DNA of 64,000 nt from Distichodus sexfasciatus. Taxonomy: Eukaryota > Chordata > Actinopteri > Characiformes > Distichodontidae. Positions 22,926 through 34,440 of the stretch are shown piece after piece. The position numbers and the translations under genes were made by a program. Positions within the stretch are counted from its first letter, which is position 1, and the number at the start of each line of letters is the position of its first letter. The stretch is taken from contig JAVGVS010000024.1 of NCBI GenBank assembly GCA_032718565.1, forward strand, positions 516,952 to 580,951, read 5' to 3'. Under the pieces are notes generated by a model that was given only the letters and a program-made list of their open reading frames with translations, did no database searches and had not been told where the DNA came from.

Positions 22926-23195
22926 TTCAGGAGTTCTCCTGTGATCAAAGGGTCATTGGTTCAAATTGCAGAGTGGTAAAGGTACTAAAGAGGTACCTCC
23001 AGAGCAAGCTACCATATTCAAGCCCTGTTCCTGTCAGCTGTCCTCTGCATAGATGGGTCAAATCCAGAGACTGCATGCTGTTGTGGTGGATTGATTTTAA
23101 GAATCAAGAGTACAACAACAATCAGCTTTCTTTTGCTTGTTGTGGTACCCTGTGTGGTGTGGTCACAATCACAAATAATCATTCACATTCGCTTT
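22926..23195 (+). repeat. tRNA-headed SINE (family A), copy 5
   Basis: GTGATCAAAGGGTCATTGGT, AAAGGTACTAAAGAGGTACC, GATGGGTCAAATCCAGAG and GGTCACAATCACAAATAATC follow the family order. About 45 bp of extra sequence (around 23092-23140) separates the TTGTGGTG word from the tail, perhaps a small insertion. Confidence 0.7.
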
Positions 23196-25844
23196 TCATG
23201 TCTAGCTTCAGGTTATGGGTTTTGCTCAGGAGCTTAGTGGCGGTAGTTCTGGAGGTGGGATAGGGCCAGACAAAAACGATGTCCTTGTGGCCCATAACTA
23301 AGAATTGTACCATTTTGTCACCAACCAGTCATAATGTTTGGGGTTACAGGTCTTGCTCAGGGTTCTTTGATGGCCGAGAGCTACTGAAGCTGTAAAATTA
23401 CTGAAGATGCTTAAAAAGCATCGCTGTCAAAATATCCCTTAGTATCAAGCTTCAGATGTGGCTCATCAGGCGAGGATTGGTCAGATAACACAACCCCAAA
23501 ATCTGGGAAAAGGAAAAACAGGACAGAGTTCCAGGGATCGGGGTCAAACTCTTGTTAGTCTTGGGCGCTACACTCTTACACTCCCCTATTTGGTGTTCTT
23601 TTGTTCCTCATAAACTCAGTCTGTAGTTCAACTCGCTCTCCCCGGTCAGCATTTATATTTTATTTCACTTCTACTGCAATGGTGGTTGCACAGTATTTTT
23701 CAGTGAACTTTGTGTTGTGTTTATTTCACTGCGCAAAAAAGTCTGCCACCTTGAAAGGTAACAACAGCTTCTTACTGCCTCATATACATTCTGACACTTT
23801 TAGGTATGGGGAAAAATACTAGAAAAATGCATTAAAAATACAAAGGTCCTGTAATTTTTCCTCACTTTAATACAGATTTACTAAGTAATTATCTAACAGA
23901 AGCACATGTTTACCGGGCAAGGTCAGCGTCTCAGAATTCTATGTGGAGAATTTTTTCCATTTTTGCCCTTTGGCTTGGTCCAACTCTTTTGCTCGACACA
24001 TGAGGCCCAGATCAAAAGATGTCTGTCTGCTTTTGTTATCTGTATCAGTAAAGAAGCACATTTCTCTCTCGGCTTGTTTTGCTGTGATCCACCTTTTGAA
24101 TGTCTGTGTGTGTGTGTGTGAGTGTGTGTGAGTGTGTGTGAGTGGGGGGGTGGGATGTGAGGGCGTTTGTAAATCTCTGAGCAGCTATAAAGGTGTGAAA
24201 CGTGCAGATGTTTTGTGTCGGTGTATGCATTTAGAGACATATTTTCCTATTTAAGAGTCATAAAACTCATCAGTATAATGATAATTGATTATGAGGATTC
24301 TACGAAGGATCTTTTTAAGTTCCTATGTGTTTATTAGGTGATTAGGAGCTTTTATTTCTTTGATTTGGATATTTTTTGGAAGAGAAACGTACCATTTTCT
24401 AGAGTCACTGTCCCCTTAAGCCTTTAACTGGCTGCGTAGGTTGTCCAGGTGGGACATGCTGTGCTGGCCCTGGGCAGAACATCAGCAGCCTGGGGGAAAA
24501 CAAGACGGCACGGGTGGGCTCAGCGTCTCTTTGGCAAAAATTCAGTGTATGTGAAGGACAGTTTGCAATTCAAACCCCAACAGACCCATTACCAAAAGAT
24601 TCAACACATCTACCACCAAGTGTAAATAACGTTTTCAGCAGACGGTCGAATTGCGATTAGGAGGACTTCCGCTCGAAAGAAATTAAACGCCATAAAAAGA
24701 CGAACCACCTTTGGGAGGAAATGTGCTCGGTTAAGGTGGAGAGGTGGAGGGAGGAGGGGGTTTTACTCTCTTGAGATCTCTTCATCTCTTTATTCCCTCT
24801 CACCTTTTTTTTCTTCCGCAGCCAGTCCTGCTCCGTTCGAGCTATTTTCGGTCACCGCCTAATTAAACAAAATCCTGTGAAGTGATGACATCGGGCTGAA
24901 AGACGGGATTGCGGTATTTTGCACGCTCGGGTTGGGAGGTGGGGAGGGACCCGGGTGTATAAAAGAGAGACTACACACCCACCCTTACCCTCCCTTCTCT
25001 CCTCCTACCCCTTCAGACAGCCAAGTTAGACCGTGGTGGAGGGCCAGCCGTAAAAAGCGCTAATTAGCGAAAAGTGGAATGTGGGCTCGGAGAGACGGAC
25101 TTCATTATCGGGGTGAGTGACGAGCTTTATGATGCAGGATGCGAGGAAACGATTTTGGAGGAGATGCGCAAGCCCTCGGTTGTTAATCATCATTAAAGCC
25201 TTGGCTGCGGCTAGATGATATTGTTAAAGAGCTGCAGTGTGAAGCACTCAACAAATGACAGCGGTAACAAATTTCTGAAAGTGGCCCAAAAAGGTGGTGT
25301 GTGACCACTACTGACCATAGATATGACTGAAATATTGCTGCACTTCTTTTTTCTACTTTTGTAACCTACCTTTTCAACAAATACAAAAAGAAAGTGTTGC
25401 TTTTCCTACTAATTGGCACTATTTACTGCAGATTCAAAAGTGAACACAATTTTAAGTGTCAATTAAGGGGGAACTTGAAACTGAAGCAAAAAACAAAGGG
25501 AGCATATCGCCGTGCTTCTGAATTAGCTTGCCTAATATTAAAGAGGCACTCTCTCTGAAGATGCTAATGTAGCTAGGAAGGAACTGAAGTTAATGGACAT
25601 CTTTAGTGTAAGTTGTGCACATTTCAGAATTGTCCCATTAGCTTTCATTTGGTGTGAGCTACATTAGAGACTTTGGAAATGAGACGGTTTCATGACGAAG
25701 ACTGTCTGGACTCTACTTACTAGTTAATATACGGAACATTTTAAGAGCGAACTTGAGCACGTGAGAACACGTAGCTCAACCAAAGCATTTTAATATAGAC
25801 CACTGATTGCAAGTTATGTACTTTAAATTTTAAGTTAATGTTTT
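23196..25844. other. Non-coding stretch with a GT microsatellite and a CpG-rich part
   Basis: 23205-23300 carries family C-like words (GCTCAGGAGCTTAGTGGCGG). A GT/GAGTGT run occupies about 24102-24153. 24620-25210 is repeat-free and fairly GC-balanced, with AGCGCTAATTAGCGAAAAGT. No gene seen. Confidence 0.35.
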
Positions 25845-25950
25845 AAAGTGCACCATCATGAAATGTGACCTCTGCATTTGACCTTGCTTATGAGTACTTC
25901 AGTGGTACCTTTACTCATCCCGGATTTGGACCGGTGACCTTCGGATGATG
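25845..25950 (-). repeat. tRNA-headed SINE (family A), copy 6, left piece
   Basis: CACCATCATGAAATGTGACC, CTCTGCATTTGACC, GAGTACTTCAGTGGTACCTT and CCGGATTTGGACCGGTGACC are the reverse of the family A body and head. The copy is cut by the MITE at 25951-26415 and resumes at 26416-26450. Confidence 0.75.
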
Positions 25951-26415
25951 CACTGCAAAAAATAAAAATCTGTACAAGTGTAATTGACTTGAATTCAGCA
26001 TTTTAATCTTGTTACACCATTTTTTGGATTTATTTTCTTGGTAAGACTGAATATTGTTTAGATTATTTGACTTGTTTCAAGAAAATTTATCTTGAGTTAT
26101 CCTACCTAGGTAATACAACTAATTTTGAGCATTTTTTTCTTAAAACAACCTACATTGGTAAAGGAGATGTGTTAACAGGTAGACTGTAAGTATATTTTTA
26201 CGTGTTTCAAGAGAATTGGAGAAAAAAACTAGTATATTCTGCTTAATTTAAGTTGTGCATGCTTAGTCTTTGAGTATTTTTTTTCTTGTTTTAAGAAATC
26301 TTAGCAAGTGCAATTTTCTTGCTGCACTGGCAGATAATTTTGCTTGAAATAAGTATTTTTTTCCCCGAAAATAGTAATTTTTTTCTTATTTTTAAAAACG
26401 GCATTTTTTGCAGTG
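25951..26415. mobile_element. MITE with CACTGCAAAAAAT inverted ends, nested in a SINE
   Basis: The left end CACTGCAAAAAATAAAAATC and the reverse complement of the right end CACTGCAAAAAATGCCGTTT share 13 bases exactly. The 465-bp interior is AT-rich and non-coding, with CTTGTTTCAAGAAAATTTAT and a mirrored TTGCTTGAAATAAG. It splits a family A SINE copy, so it is younger than that SINE. The ends fit hAT-type elements; the flanks do not show a clean 8-bp duplication. Confidence 0.8.
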
Positions 26416-26450
26416 TGGTGCCAACTCCCTAACCGTTACGCAAGCCAACT
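26416..26450 (-). repeat. tRNA-headed SINE (family A), copy 6, right piece
   Basis: TGGTGCCAACTCCCTAACCG and TTACGCAAGCCA are the reverse of the SINE's 5' extremity, continuing the left piece across the MITE. Confidence 0.65.
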
Positions 26451-26629
26451 TTGCCATTTTTATTTATTAGGGTGGATGTACATTAAGCAATTTTAGTCCA
26501 ATTTACAACCTGATTTTTGCTGTCAGAAAATGATAATGCATATTAGTCACAGGCCAATAATGAGATTAGGAAATGCCAATAAAGCAGAACATCACACAAC
26601 GCAACATTTCTGCGTTAGCACCCAGGAAC
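26451..26629. other. Short AT-rich spacer
   Basis: No recognisable element. Confidence 0.3.
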
Positions 26630-26937
26630 TACGGGCACAAGGTGGGGACCAACCCTGGACAGGCACCAACACACCGGATGGCACACACACTCACACAATC
26701 ACACTCACATGCACACCTTAGTAGGCCAATTTTAGAGTCGCCAATTAATCTACAGTGCATGCTTTTGGGCGGTGGGAGGAAACCGGAGCACCCGCACAAA
26801 ACCTACGCGAACACAGGGAGAGCATGTAAACTCCACACAGAAAGGCCCTATGGTCAACTTGGGGATCGAACCCAGGACCTTCTCACTGTGAGGCGGCAGC
26901 GCTAACCACTGCACCAGCGTGCCACCCCGGTAGACCA
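26630..26937 (-). repeat. L2-tailed SINE, copy 4 (near full length)
   Basis: Reverse orientation. AATTTTAGAGTCGCCAATTA, GTGGGAGGAAACCGGAGCAC, GAGCATGTAAACTCCACACA, GGATCGAACCCAGGACCTTC and GTGAGGCGGCAGCGCTAACC run from tail to tRNA-like head. The most complete local copy. Confidence 0.85.
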
Positions 26938-28693
26938 TTATTTTATATATTGCACAATTATTTGCCAGATTTTTATATGATGATTGTTTATATGATATGG
27001 TTTAGGCTCACAAAAATGTCCACTTTCATCCTCCTGTGTCACACTCATCTTGTAGATTGCACCTGCTGCCGACCAGCCATTCACCATGGAGAGAAACAAA
27101 ACATTCAACCTCAGAAAGTCGTCTCAAACAGTTGTATCGACCTAAATGTCATACTGACCAAAAGAGTGGTTACAATGTTCAAACTGAAATAAAACATCAT
27201 TCTGTTCTCAAGTACACATAAATGTTTTACAAAATAGCCTCGGGTACGCAATCCACACCCACAAAACAGCAAAGCACAGAAGACCTTGAAGTGGCAGGCG
27301 CTGCTATCAATGCCAGCTTTTACCGCTCAACTCCTCCCCAGCACAAAGCATCGGCCGCGTTGCTAATGTTCCTCAGCGCCGGTTACCATGGTTGCACAGT
27401 CATTGCTCCCAGTGCCGAATGTCAAGAAGACGGCCCGCCGCTCTCTCTCTGGCCTCGACGCGACGAGCCGACCCCGAAACTGCAACAAGAACAGACAGAA
27501 ATATATGCAACTCGTCAACATACACAACGAGCATCTCTCAGAGGTCCGTCCGGCGCTTTTAACAGCCTGCGGCATGTCGGAGAAAGTTGTGCCGAAGGCT
27601 ATTCAAAGTCGGACTGCTAAGTGATATTTGACAGCGTTTATCTGCGTCCTTGATGCCTCTTGCTGGAAGTTAATGAAGGTTTTTCTTAACCTGTACTTGA
27701 GGTCAAAAGCCGGCTCATAAAAACGGCGGTATAACGTGAGGGTTGGGGCATGGATTCATAAAGATAATGGAGAAAGAGGGATGAAGAAAACGACGAGACA
27801 CACACACACACGCGCACACACGCACACAGTGCGTTCAGGATGGAGAAGCCTGATGGCCGAATGATAGATTGAGTTGGAAAGCATTGCTGTCCCTCTGGCA
27901 TTCTCAAATTTCTGTGTATCCACACACTTCCACGCCCACAGTGCCGAAGGTAAATGTGCAGTTCTATTAGGTAACAAGACTAGAGCCAGCTGGATCAGAC
28001 AAAACCATAAAATAACAAGAGTGGCGCGACGGGAGAGGGGGGGAATCAGATGGACAGCTGACTCATGGTGACTCATAGGTCATCGGATGCATTAATGTGC
28101 TCTTGAAGTCCCTGTGCATCTATATCACTTTATTTAACAAGTTACTTATTTATTGGTAACTATATTTTTAACGGCTGATCTAAAAAAAGTCAATTCCCAT
28201 TCTGTTGCAGCAACAAATCTTGACTAATTTCTAAAAATTACACCCTTGTCTGGAAATGAATTTCATTTAAAGTCACTGTGACTGCATTGAGCACTAACAA
28301 TGGGAGCAATTTAGGTCCAATCTCGTCCCAAATCGTCTCCAAGTCACCGCTGGCAGCATGATTCTTCGGGTGTTATGTTTTTTTTCCACTTTTATATATA
28401 GAATATGGCATTTAGATACATATCATTACTAAAATGGGTGCAGATAAAATGTGTAGATACATTTGTCACTAAGACTGTACGCGTGATTCCATTTCAGAAG
28501 ATGTCAGGACAGCAATTCCAACCAAAAGAATTTATGTAATTTTGCACATTTGTATGGCCAACACATTAGGATGGTTGGTTAACATAATTTTTACATTTCA
28601 TTGTTACAAATAAAAATAATCATCTTGTGCCTGTAGATATTCATTATCTTCTTTTCTTTGGTGGTGGTGGTGGTGAAGTGGCACGATATTTGC
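26938..28693. other. Non-coding stretch with an AC microsatellite
   Basis: An AC-rich run lies at about 27797-27830. 27220-27640 is GC-balanced and repeat-free; a 132-codon open frame there has no known domain and no start context that convinces. Nothing else recognised. Confidence 0.3.
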
Positions 28694-28868
28694 CTATAGA
28701 CCAGGGGTAAGCAACTCCAGTTCCTGGAGGTCCTGTGTCCTGGAGGTTTTCCATCCTACCTCATGAGTCTCTTCTGGTGGTTATCTACCTGAGTCCAGGT
28801 GCGAATGTTCTGAAATCCAGTTGGATGAAAAACCTCCAAGAACAGAGTTGCCTACCTCTGCTATAGAC
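28694..28868. mobile_element. hAT MITE with perfect 8-bp target duplication
   Basis: CTATAGAC at 28694-28701 is repeated exactly at 28861-28868. The 159-bp element between them begins CAGGGGTAAGCAACTC and ends GAGTTGCCTACCTCTG, an inverted pair with few mismatches. Further mirrored words follow (CCTGGAGG with CCTCCAAG). CAG...CTG termini with 8-bp duplications are diagnostic of hAT transposons. Non-coding and probably fairly young. Confidence 0.9.
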
Positions 28869-28871
28869 CAA

Positions 28872-29012
28872 GAAGTCTCAGTTTTCAGGCTGGCTCTATC
28901 CTACCTCCATTGGGCTCCTGATAAAGACCCTTAAGCACAAGTTTCTCTAGTGAGACTGTCCCTGTAATTACAGAACGTTTCTCTGTGTGAGAGAGTCAAT
29001 AAATGAATGTGT
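28872..29012. repeat. SINE family C fragment
   Basis: GGGCTCCTGATAAAGACCCT, TTCTCTAGTGAGACTGTCCC and TGTAATTACAG are shared with fragments at 29868 and 37026. The tRNA-like head is poorly kept. Confidence 0.55.
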
Positions 29013-29732
29013 TGTTCCTAATGAACCATGTTCATTAACCATTTTAATATAAATGGAAACAATTAAAACAAAAAACCTCAGGAGACCATGAGAAGAAGCC
29101 CAGTTGAAGTGCTTACCTCTGAAACTGTGGCTTGGTGGTGGTGGTGGAGGAATACTCTCCTGTGGATATCATGGGCCGATTTCTCTGTTGAGGATTAAGC
29201 CTACTTCTAGACTAGCTTTGAGTTTAAATGGCAATATAGCCACAAACAGCAACAAACAGGGTCCAAGCAAAAGTCGTAAAAAGCGGTGCAAAGGCAGATG
29301 ATGCAGTAAGCGTTGAAGAAAGGAGTCAGTAAGTCAGAAGTTAGCAAAATTAGCAAAAATCACTAAAAAGCTCTATTTTGACATTGCATCAATTTACGTA
29401 GTGTTTTTAACGCCCCCTATTGTTGAAATAGCAACATGGTGTATTTCCCTCTTCCATATCTTAGTTTTGATTGTTTATACCAAATTTTAGCAAAATCAGA
29501 CTTACAGTTCTTGAGATACAGCTGATTTAGCAAAGTAAGTCTCGCCATACTGCAATCAATTCACTCATTTTAGCCGTCCCTTTGTGAAATCCCCAGAAAG
29601 CTTTTTGTTACGGTCAGGCTAAGTCCACAGATTTATTTGACAACTAAGTTGCCTTAATCAGCCTACGAGGACTTCACGAAGGTTCGTGCCTGAACCCCTT
29701 AAAATAAACATTTGAGGCCAGTAGATCCATTA
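29013..29732. other. Non-coding stretch, possible unnamed repeat
   Basis: 29330-29560 (with ACGCCCCCTATTGTTGAAAT) looks like a repeat-derived segment by its style, but I have no second copy in this window. No gene. Confidence 0.3.
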
Positions 29733-29857
29733 TGGGTTGGTTTCTTGCTCATGTATTAAGCCTAGCCTAGTCTTGGATTAAGTTCCAATGGAGATTTGCC
29801 ATTCAAACTCAAAGGATAGTCTAGAACTAGGCTTAATCCACAACTGGGAAATTGGTC
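29733..29857. mobile_element. GGGCCAGTTTC-type MITE, complete copy
   Basis: The left end GGGTTGGTTTCTTGCTCATG is followed by TTAAGCCTAGCCTAGTCTTG. The right half has CTAGGCTTAATCCACAACTG and ends GGGAAATTGGTC. The ends are imperfectly inverted. Same family as 4240, 14188 and 30886. Confidence 0.6.
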
Positions 29858-29867
29858 TTTCTTTATG

Positions 29868-30005
29868 GTTGTGATGCTTACCTATGAACCAAAAGATCGT
29901 TGGATTGAGTGTGAGCCCTTAGGCAATATCCTTAACGACAAGTTGCTCTAGTAAGAAAGTTCTGTTGGAAACCTCCAACAGTCTCTGTTAGAGCTCCTAA
30001 CTTAA
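29868..30005. repeat. SINE family C fragment
   Basis: AACCAAAAGATCGTTGGATT (tRNA-like head), GTGAGCCCTTAGGCAATATC, GACAAGTTGCTCTAGTAAG and GTCTCTGTTAGAGCTCC resemble the family C order. Confidence 0.5.
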
Positions 30006-30885
30006 GATGTCGTCTCTCACTGCCCGTTCAGGCCGCCAGACATGGTGTCAAAGCCACAGCTCGATCGTCTGGAGCTCGTGTTCCTGCAAACCGTCATTGT
30101 AACAGTTTCGGGTGACATTGCAGATGGGCATTGCTGTTGGCGTGGACTGATTTTGTTGACACATGCCAAAATCTCTTCTATCCCTCCTTCCTGTTGGCCG
30201 AAAGAGATGTGAGTGCGCAGATATATTGCGTTCTCTGTCTAAGCCTGCAGGTGTGTCCAGGGCTTGCCGGGATGCTCCCTGACTGTCAGGTAAAAGCCTG
30301 TCACAGTGACTTGGATGCATGCTCACTGGGATTGAAGTCTCTCCGGATTCATGGGGCGGATCAGAGTAGTAAAGTAGTCATGACAAAATAAAGAGCAAAC
30401 CGCAAAAGTGTGACTTAGATGTTGCAGGATATTAGGATATTTATTTGTTATATGAGTCATGAAACCAATACCAAAACACTACCAATTACTTTGTTTTTGT
30501 GCATATCGGCAATAAAGTGTTCAGATATTTAAAAAAATAGGTCATGGGTCTCGGGAGTAATTAGGAAATCACAAGACTTTACTTTAAGAGACTGTACCCA
30601 CTAAACACGTTTTTTTTTGCGCTGGCAGCGGCAATTTTATATCCAAATCCTATTAGCTTCAGCGTTCAGAGCGCTAAACGCCTTTGGCAGAAAAAAACGT
30701 TGGGGCTTCAAGTTGAAATCCATTCAACTTTTAGAGCAGCACTGGGCTCGTCAATGTCACTTCTCTCTTGCTAGCCAATCAAAACCGAGAAAGGGGTGGG
30801 ACATACACGGTCAAGAACTCACTAACAACAATAGCAGCGTATCTGGAGCAGCTAGAGAAGCTTAAACTAACTATGTGATTATGTG
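30006..30885. other. Non-coding stretch, unique then transposon-like
   Basis: 30010-30390 looks single-copy and GC-balanced. 30600-30845 (CACGTTTTTTTTTGCGCTGG, GAGCGCTAAACGCC, GCTAGCCAATCAAAACC) resembles the end region of a fish DNA transposon, but its partner end was not found. Confidence 0.3.
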
Positions 30886-31012
30886 AGGGCCAGTTTCATG
30901 GGCAATGACTAAAGCCTAAGCCTAGACTATCTTTTAATTTCAGTGGTGAATCTGCATTGTACCTACAATTTTATTCAAGACTAGGCTCAATCCACGTTCA
31001 AGAAACCAGCCC
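30886..31012. mobile_element. GGGCCAGTTTC-type MITE, best-preserved copy
   Basis: The left end GGGCCAGTTTCATGGGCAAT and the reverse complement of the right end, GGGCTGGTTTCTTGAACGTG, form an inverted pair. Inner CCTAAGCCTAGACTA mirrors AGACTAGGCTCAATCC. 127 bp, non-coding; superfamily not determined. Confidence 0.75.
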
Positions 31013-32289
31013 ACATTGTTTAAAGAAATTTACATTTATGGCATAGAAGTCACTGTATAAAAATTAAAGTCAAAATAAACTGGTTAGTACCTTTTAAGTT
31101 GTTAAATGCTAAAAAATGTAATCAGTGTTCACTCAGTACACAGTGTGTACTCATTTATTTACTTCTCATTTAATAATAGTTTATCATTATGAATTATGAC
31201 TCAGAAAACCTCAATACTTTTAAAAAATAAGCTTAGAGTCTCAAGAGTTCTAAGGGAATTGCAAAACAGTTCACTTTTTCCCTTCTATAAATATTGAAAC
31301 TATGATAATTTAAAAAATTTTAATATCCTGCCTCATGTAAGTGACACTTTTGTGTTTTTGTCTCATTAAACACATCATATTTTTGACCATATTATTCTAC
31401 TATGTGCACTCATGAGAATATCTATAATTCAGCACATTTACACAAACGTGCCACAAATTTGTCATTTGTTTTCTAAAATGTCACTTCAGCTTCATCCCTT
31501 TTTCACACACCCTTTCATCACGACTCGGCTCAAAAAAACAACAGATATGTGCAGTTTTTCTACAGGTCTCGGACTTAATTAATGGAACTAGAAGCATGGC
31601 TTTTGATTAAAGTGCCTTATCTTGCAGCGATACTAACTAATTTCCACGGAACGCTCATAAAAAAGCTGAATTTATAGCCCACGTTTCTGGCCAATGATTG
31701 AGTCTATTGAAAGTGGCTAGAAGTGGAGTTGACTCAATCAGTGAGCATAAAATGTATTGCACTGGCTTACTTTTAAAAATATTTTCATGTGATATATGAG
31801 TTTAGACTTTATCCGCTTTGAGCCATTTCAAAGCCCAAAAGGTAGGAGTTTCTCAGAATTCAAGAATGCGGCAAAAATAAACATTTTACACCGTTATTAA
31901 TGCGGAAGGGCAGAAACAGTGTTGGTTGCTGTTGAAGTGCAGAAAAGTTTCCTTCAAGTCTCACTAGTTCTGGATATTTTTTAAAATCCTGTTTATATAT
32001 ACGTTTTTTTTGTTGTTGTTTTTTTTTGATGAATTATCAATGCAATAAATCTTGCTCCCTTAAGCTTGGATTTGACCCTTATTTATCTTGCTGTGTATCT
32101 CCTATAGAGCACAGGCGGGATAAGAAAGCCGAGACGATTTCTGAATCATAACGCAGCCTCAGACGTGTCTTATATATAATGAAATGTTTCAGAGAGATAT
32201 TGGCATTTCATATTTCATATCTCCCACAGGAGACTGGATGTAAAGATGGATGCTGAACATGAAAAAGCCAGGAGTGTGTTTGCATCGTC
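31013..32289. other. AT-rich non-coding stretch
   Basis: No repeat family or coding sequence recognised. T-runs lie near 32005-32028. Confidence 0.3.
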
Positions 32290-32324
32290 TGTGTGTATGT
32301 GTGTGTGTGTGTGTGTCTGTGTGC
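32290..32324. repeat. TG microsatellite
   Basis: An almost pure TG run with two substitutions. Confidence 0.9.
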
Positions 32325-32394
32325 TTGGATGGATTTGGCTGACTGAACTTTTTAAATTAACTAACAGAAATATGACTTCAGTATTGCATATAAT

Positions 32395-32930
32395 TAGGGG
32401 TGGAAATGGATAAGATTTTATCATTACCAATGCCATTGTCGATTCTGCCTATCAAATTTGATTGTTGATCAAATTCCTTATTAATTCTCTTATCGATTCC
32501 TGAGTTTTTCCCAAAATGTTGTCTGCACAAGACGGTGAACATGAACACATTCATATTCATATTCAGAGTTTTTATTATGTAGAGACATTCCATGGCTTAG
32601 TACTATGAAGAACAATAAGGTTAGTGCAGGTGGAAACACTTCTCTATCCATTTGGAATCCATCTGGATATGGAATAACATTATTTAATAACAAATCATGC
32701 TTTTTCTCTAACATTATAGAATACTAACGTTTTGGCAATTTTGAGCATTTGGACTCATTTTGACCCATAACTCATTTTTGAATCATTTCTGGGAGAGAAG
32801 TAAATTGGGAAGATTTAACTGAACGGGATCGTTTTTGTTAATGTTGGACTTCCCTGTGAGAGTCGTGCATGCTAACGCGGCGTGTGCGTTTACATCTAGA
32901 AAAATATCATTTATGCGTCATGATTCGTTG
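32395..32930 (+). mobile_element. hAT-like element with TAGGGGTGGAAATGGATAAG end, copy 1
   Basis: Starts TAGGGGTGGAAATGGATAAG. The region 32574-32930 has GGTGGAAACACTTCTCTATC, CCATCTGGATATGGAATAAC and TAACTCATTTTTGAATC. The reverse complement of 59150-59560 carries the same words in the same order, so these are two copies in opposite orientation. Short frames show no transposase. Confidence 0.65.
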
Positions 32931-33666
32931 TGGTTGAAGGTCAGGTCGTGGAGAGTGTGACGTAATGCACTGCGACGCAAAATTTAGGGGAAATCGGAAA
33001 ACTCCACAAACACACACATCGTTATTAATTAAAGACATTAAATTGGGAATTAAGGGCTACATTTTATTTATTTATTTCTGTATCTATTTATTTCCCTTAT
33101 TGCTATATTTACTCTGTTCTATCCGTATGTTTTGATCTATTTACCTGTCTATCTTCCACCTCGATGCGTTCTGCAATGATGCGATGATCCCTCACGGACC
33201 AGAGGTTTCCGTCTGGGTTAATAACCCAGCATTAATGTTACGCCAGCATCGCGGCCCTCCGTGTGAGCAACAGCGACCCTGCATGCGGAAACATTTTGAT
33301 ATTTACTTAAGGGGTGGGAAGAAATGTCAAAAAGGCAAAGTGATAAGCAGAGAAAGGCTGACCTTTCGTTTACGTTGTGTTTATTGTGTAAGGGAGAAAT
33401 TGCCGCAGCCTCCAAATGCCACGGAGCATCCCTTCGCAGAGATAGAGAAGATTACCCCACTAACACTTTCCTGTCCTGTAGCGCTACATGAACACACACC
33501 CACCCACACACCTTGCTATCTTTCATTGATTAACATAATTACAAGATCTAAATAAAACTTCACCTCGAGCTGAACTCAACCTCAGAAACTCAGACACTTT
33601 CAGTTTCAGGTGGACAATTTTTGCCATCCTTTAGGGGATTACTAGGTCCTCAAAAAAACCTGAAAA
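32931..33666. other. Non-coding stretch
   Basis: A TTTATTTATTTCTGT run lies near 33065 and the rest looks unique. A 123-codon open frame (33184-33555) has no known domain. Confidence 0.3.
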
Positions 33667-34440
33667 CCAGAGGTGCATTCTTCACTTAAGTAAAGGCACA
33701 GATACATGTGTTTAAAAAGACTATTAAGTATTGACTTCTTTACTGTACCCCTGTGAAGGACAAAACCAGCATTTAAGGGCAAAGCTAACTGGACTCCATG
33801 TCCAAGCGTTATGTAGAGCACAAACAGAGAAAAATAACGCCACATGATACATAAAGCTGCATTGTTCATTACCATCATTTCACGTGATGATCACCTCTAT
33901 CCTCAACACATCATACAACAAATATTATAGCGCTGTAAAGAGCGCTGGAGAAATAAACTCAACTCAACTGAAGTGAATGTGGTGGAGCTGAGCTTCTTTC
34001 TGCACCGCAATCACCACATCATTTCCCACCGAGTTGCCGCCTGCTTTTAGTTTCTCTTTCTCTCACTTTGTGTCTATCATGTTGTGCGTCATGTGCAAAG
34101 ATGAATACACTGATGGGACTGTCTTTTTTGTGTGTGTTTACTACGTTTTTAAGCCTCAACCAATCAGTCAAGTTGTCTGGATGGTGCGCATTATTGATAC
34201 GGAATAGGCCAAATGTGGCTAAATGGCCTAATAAACATTATTTAAATGAAACCAAACAAGAGTAACGAGCCTGATTTGAAAATGTAAGGAGCAGAAAGTA
34301 CAGATATTCATGCTAAAAATGTACGTAGTGAAAGTTAAAAGTTGGCACAAAAATAAATAGTCAAAAATAAAGTACAGATACCCGAAAATTCTACTTAATT
34401 ACAGTAACCAAGTATTTGCACTTAATTACTTCGCAACACC
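33667..34440. mobile_element. hAT-like element with CAGAGGTG end and ACTTAAGTA motifs
   Basis: The left end CCAGAGGTGCATTCTTCACT is followed by TAAGTAAAGGCACAGATAC. The right end, read in reverse, is AGGTGGGTGTTGCGAAGTAA with AATACTTGGTTACTGTAATT inside it. This is the layout of the common fish CAGAGGTGGG elements. The interior holds CAACCAATCAG and no transposase domain. No clean 8-bp duplication. Confidence 0.5.

Noticed and set aside
27222..27620. 132-codon open frame in a repeat-poor block
   Set aside because: No domain or homology that I recognise, and a shifted overlapping frame is open as well.
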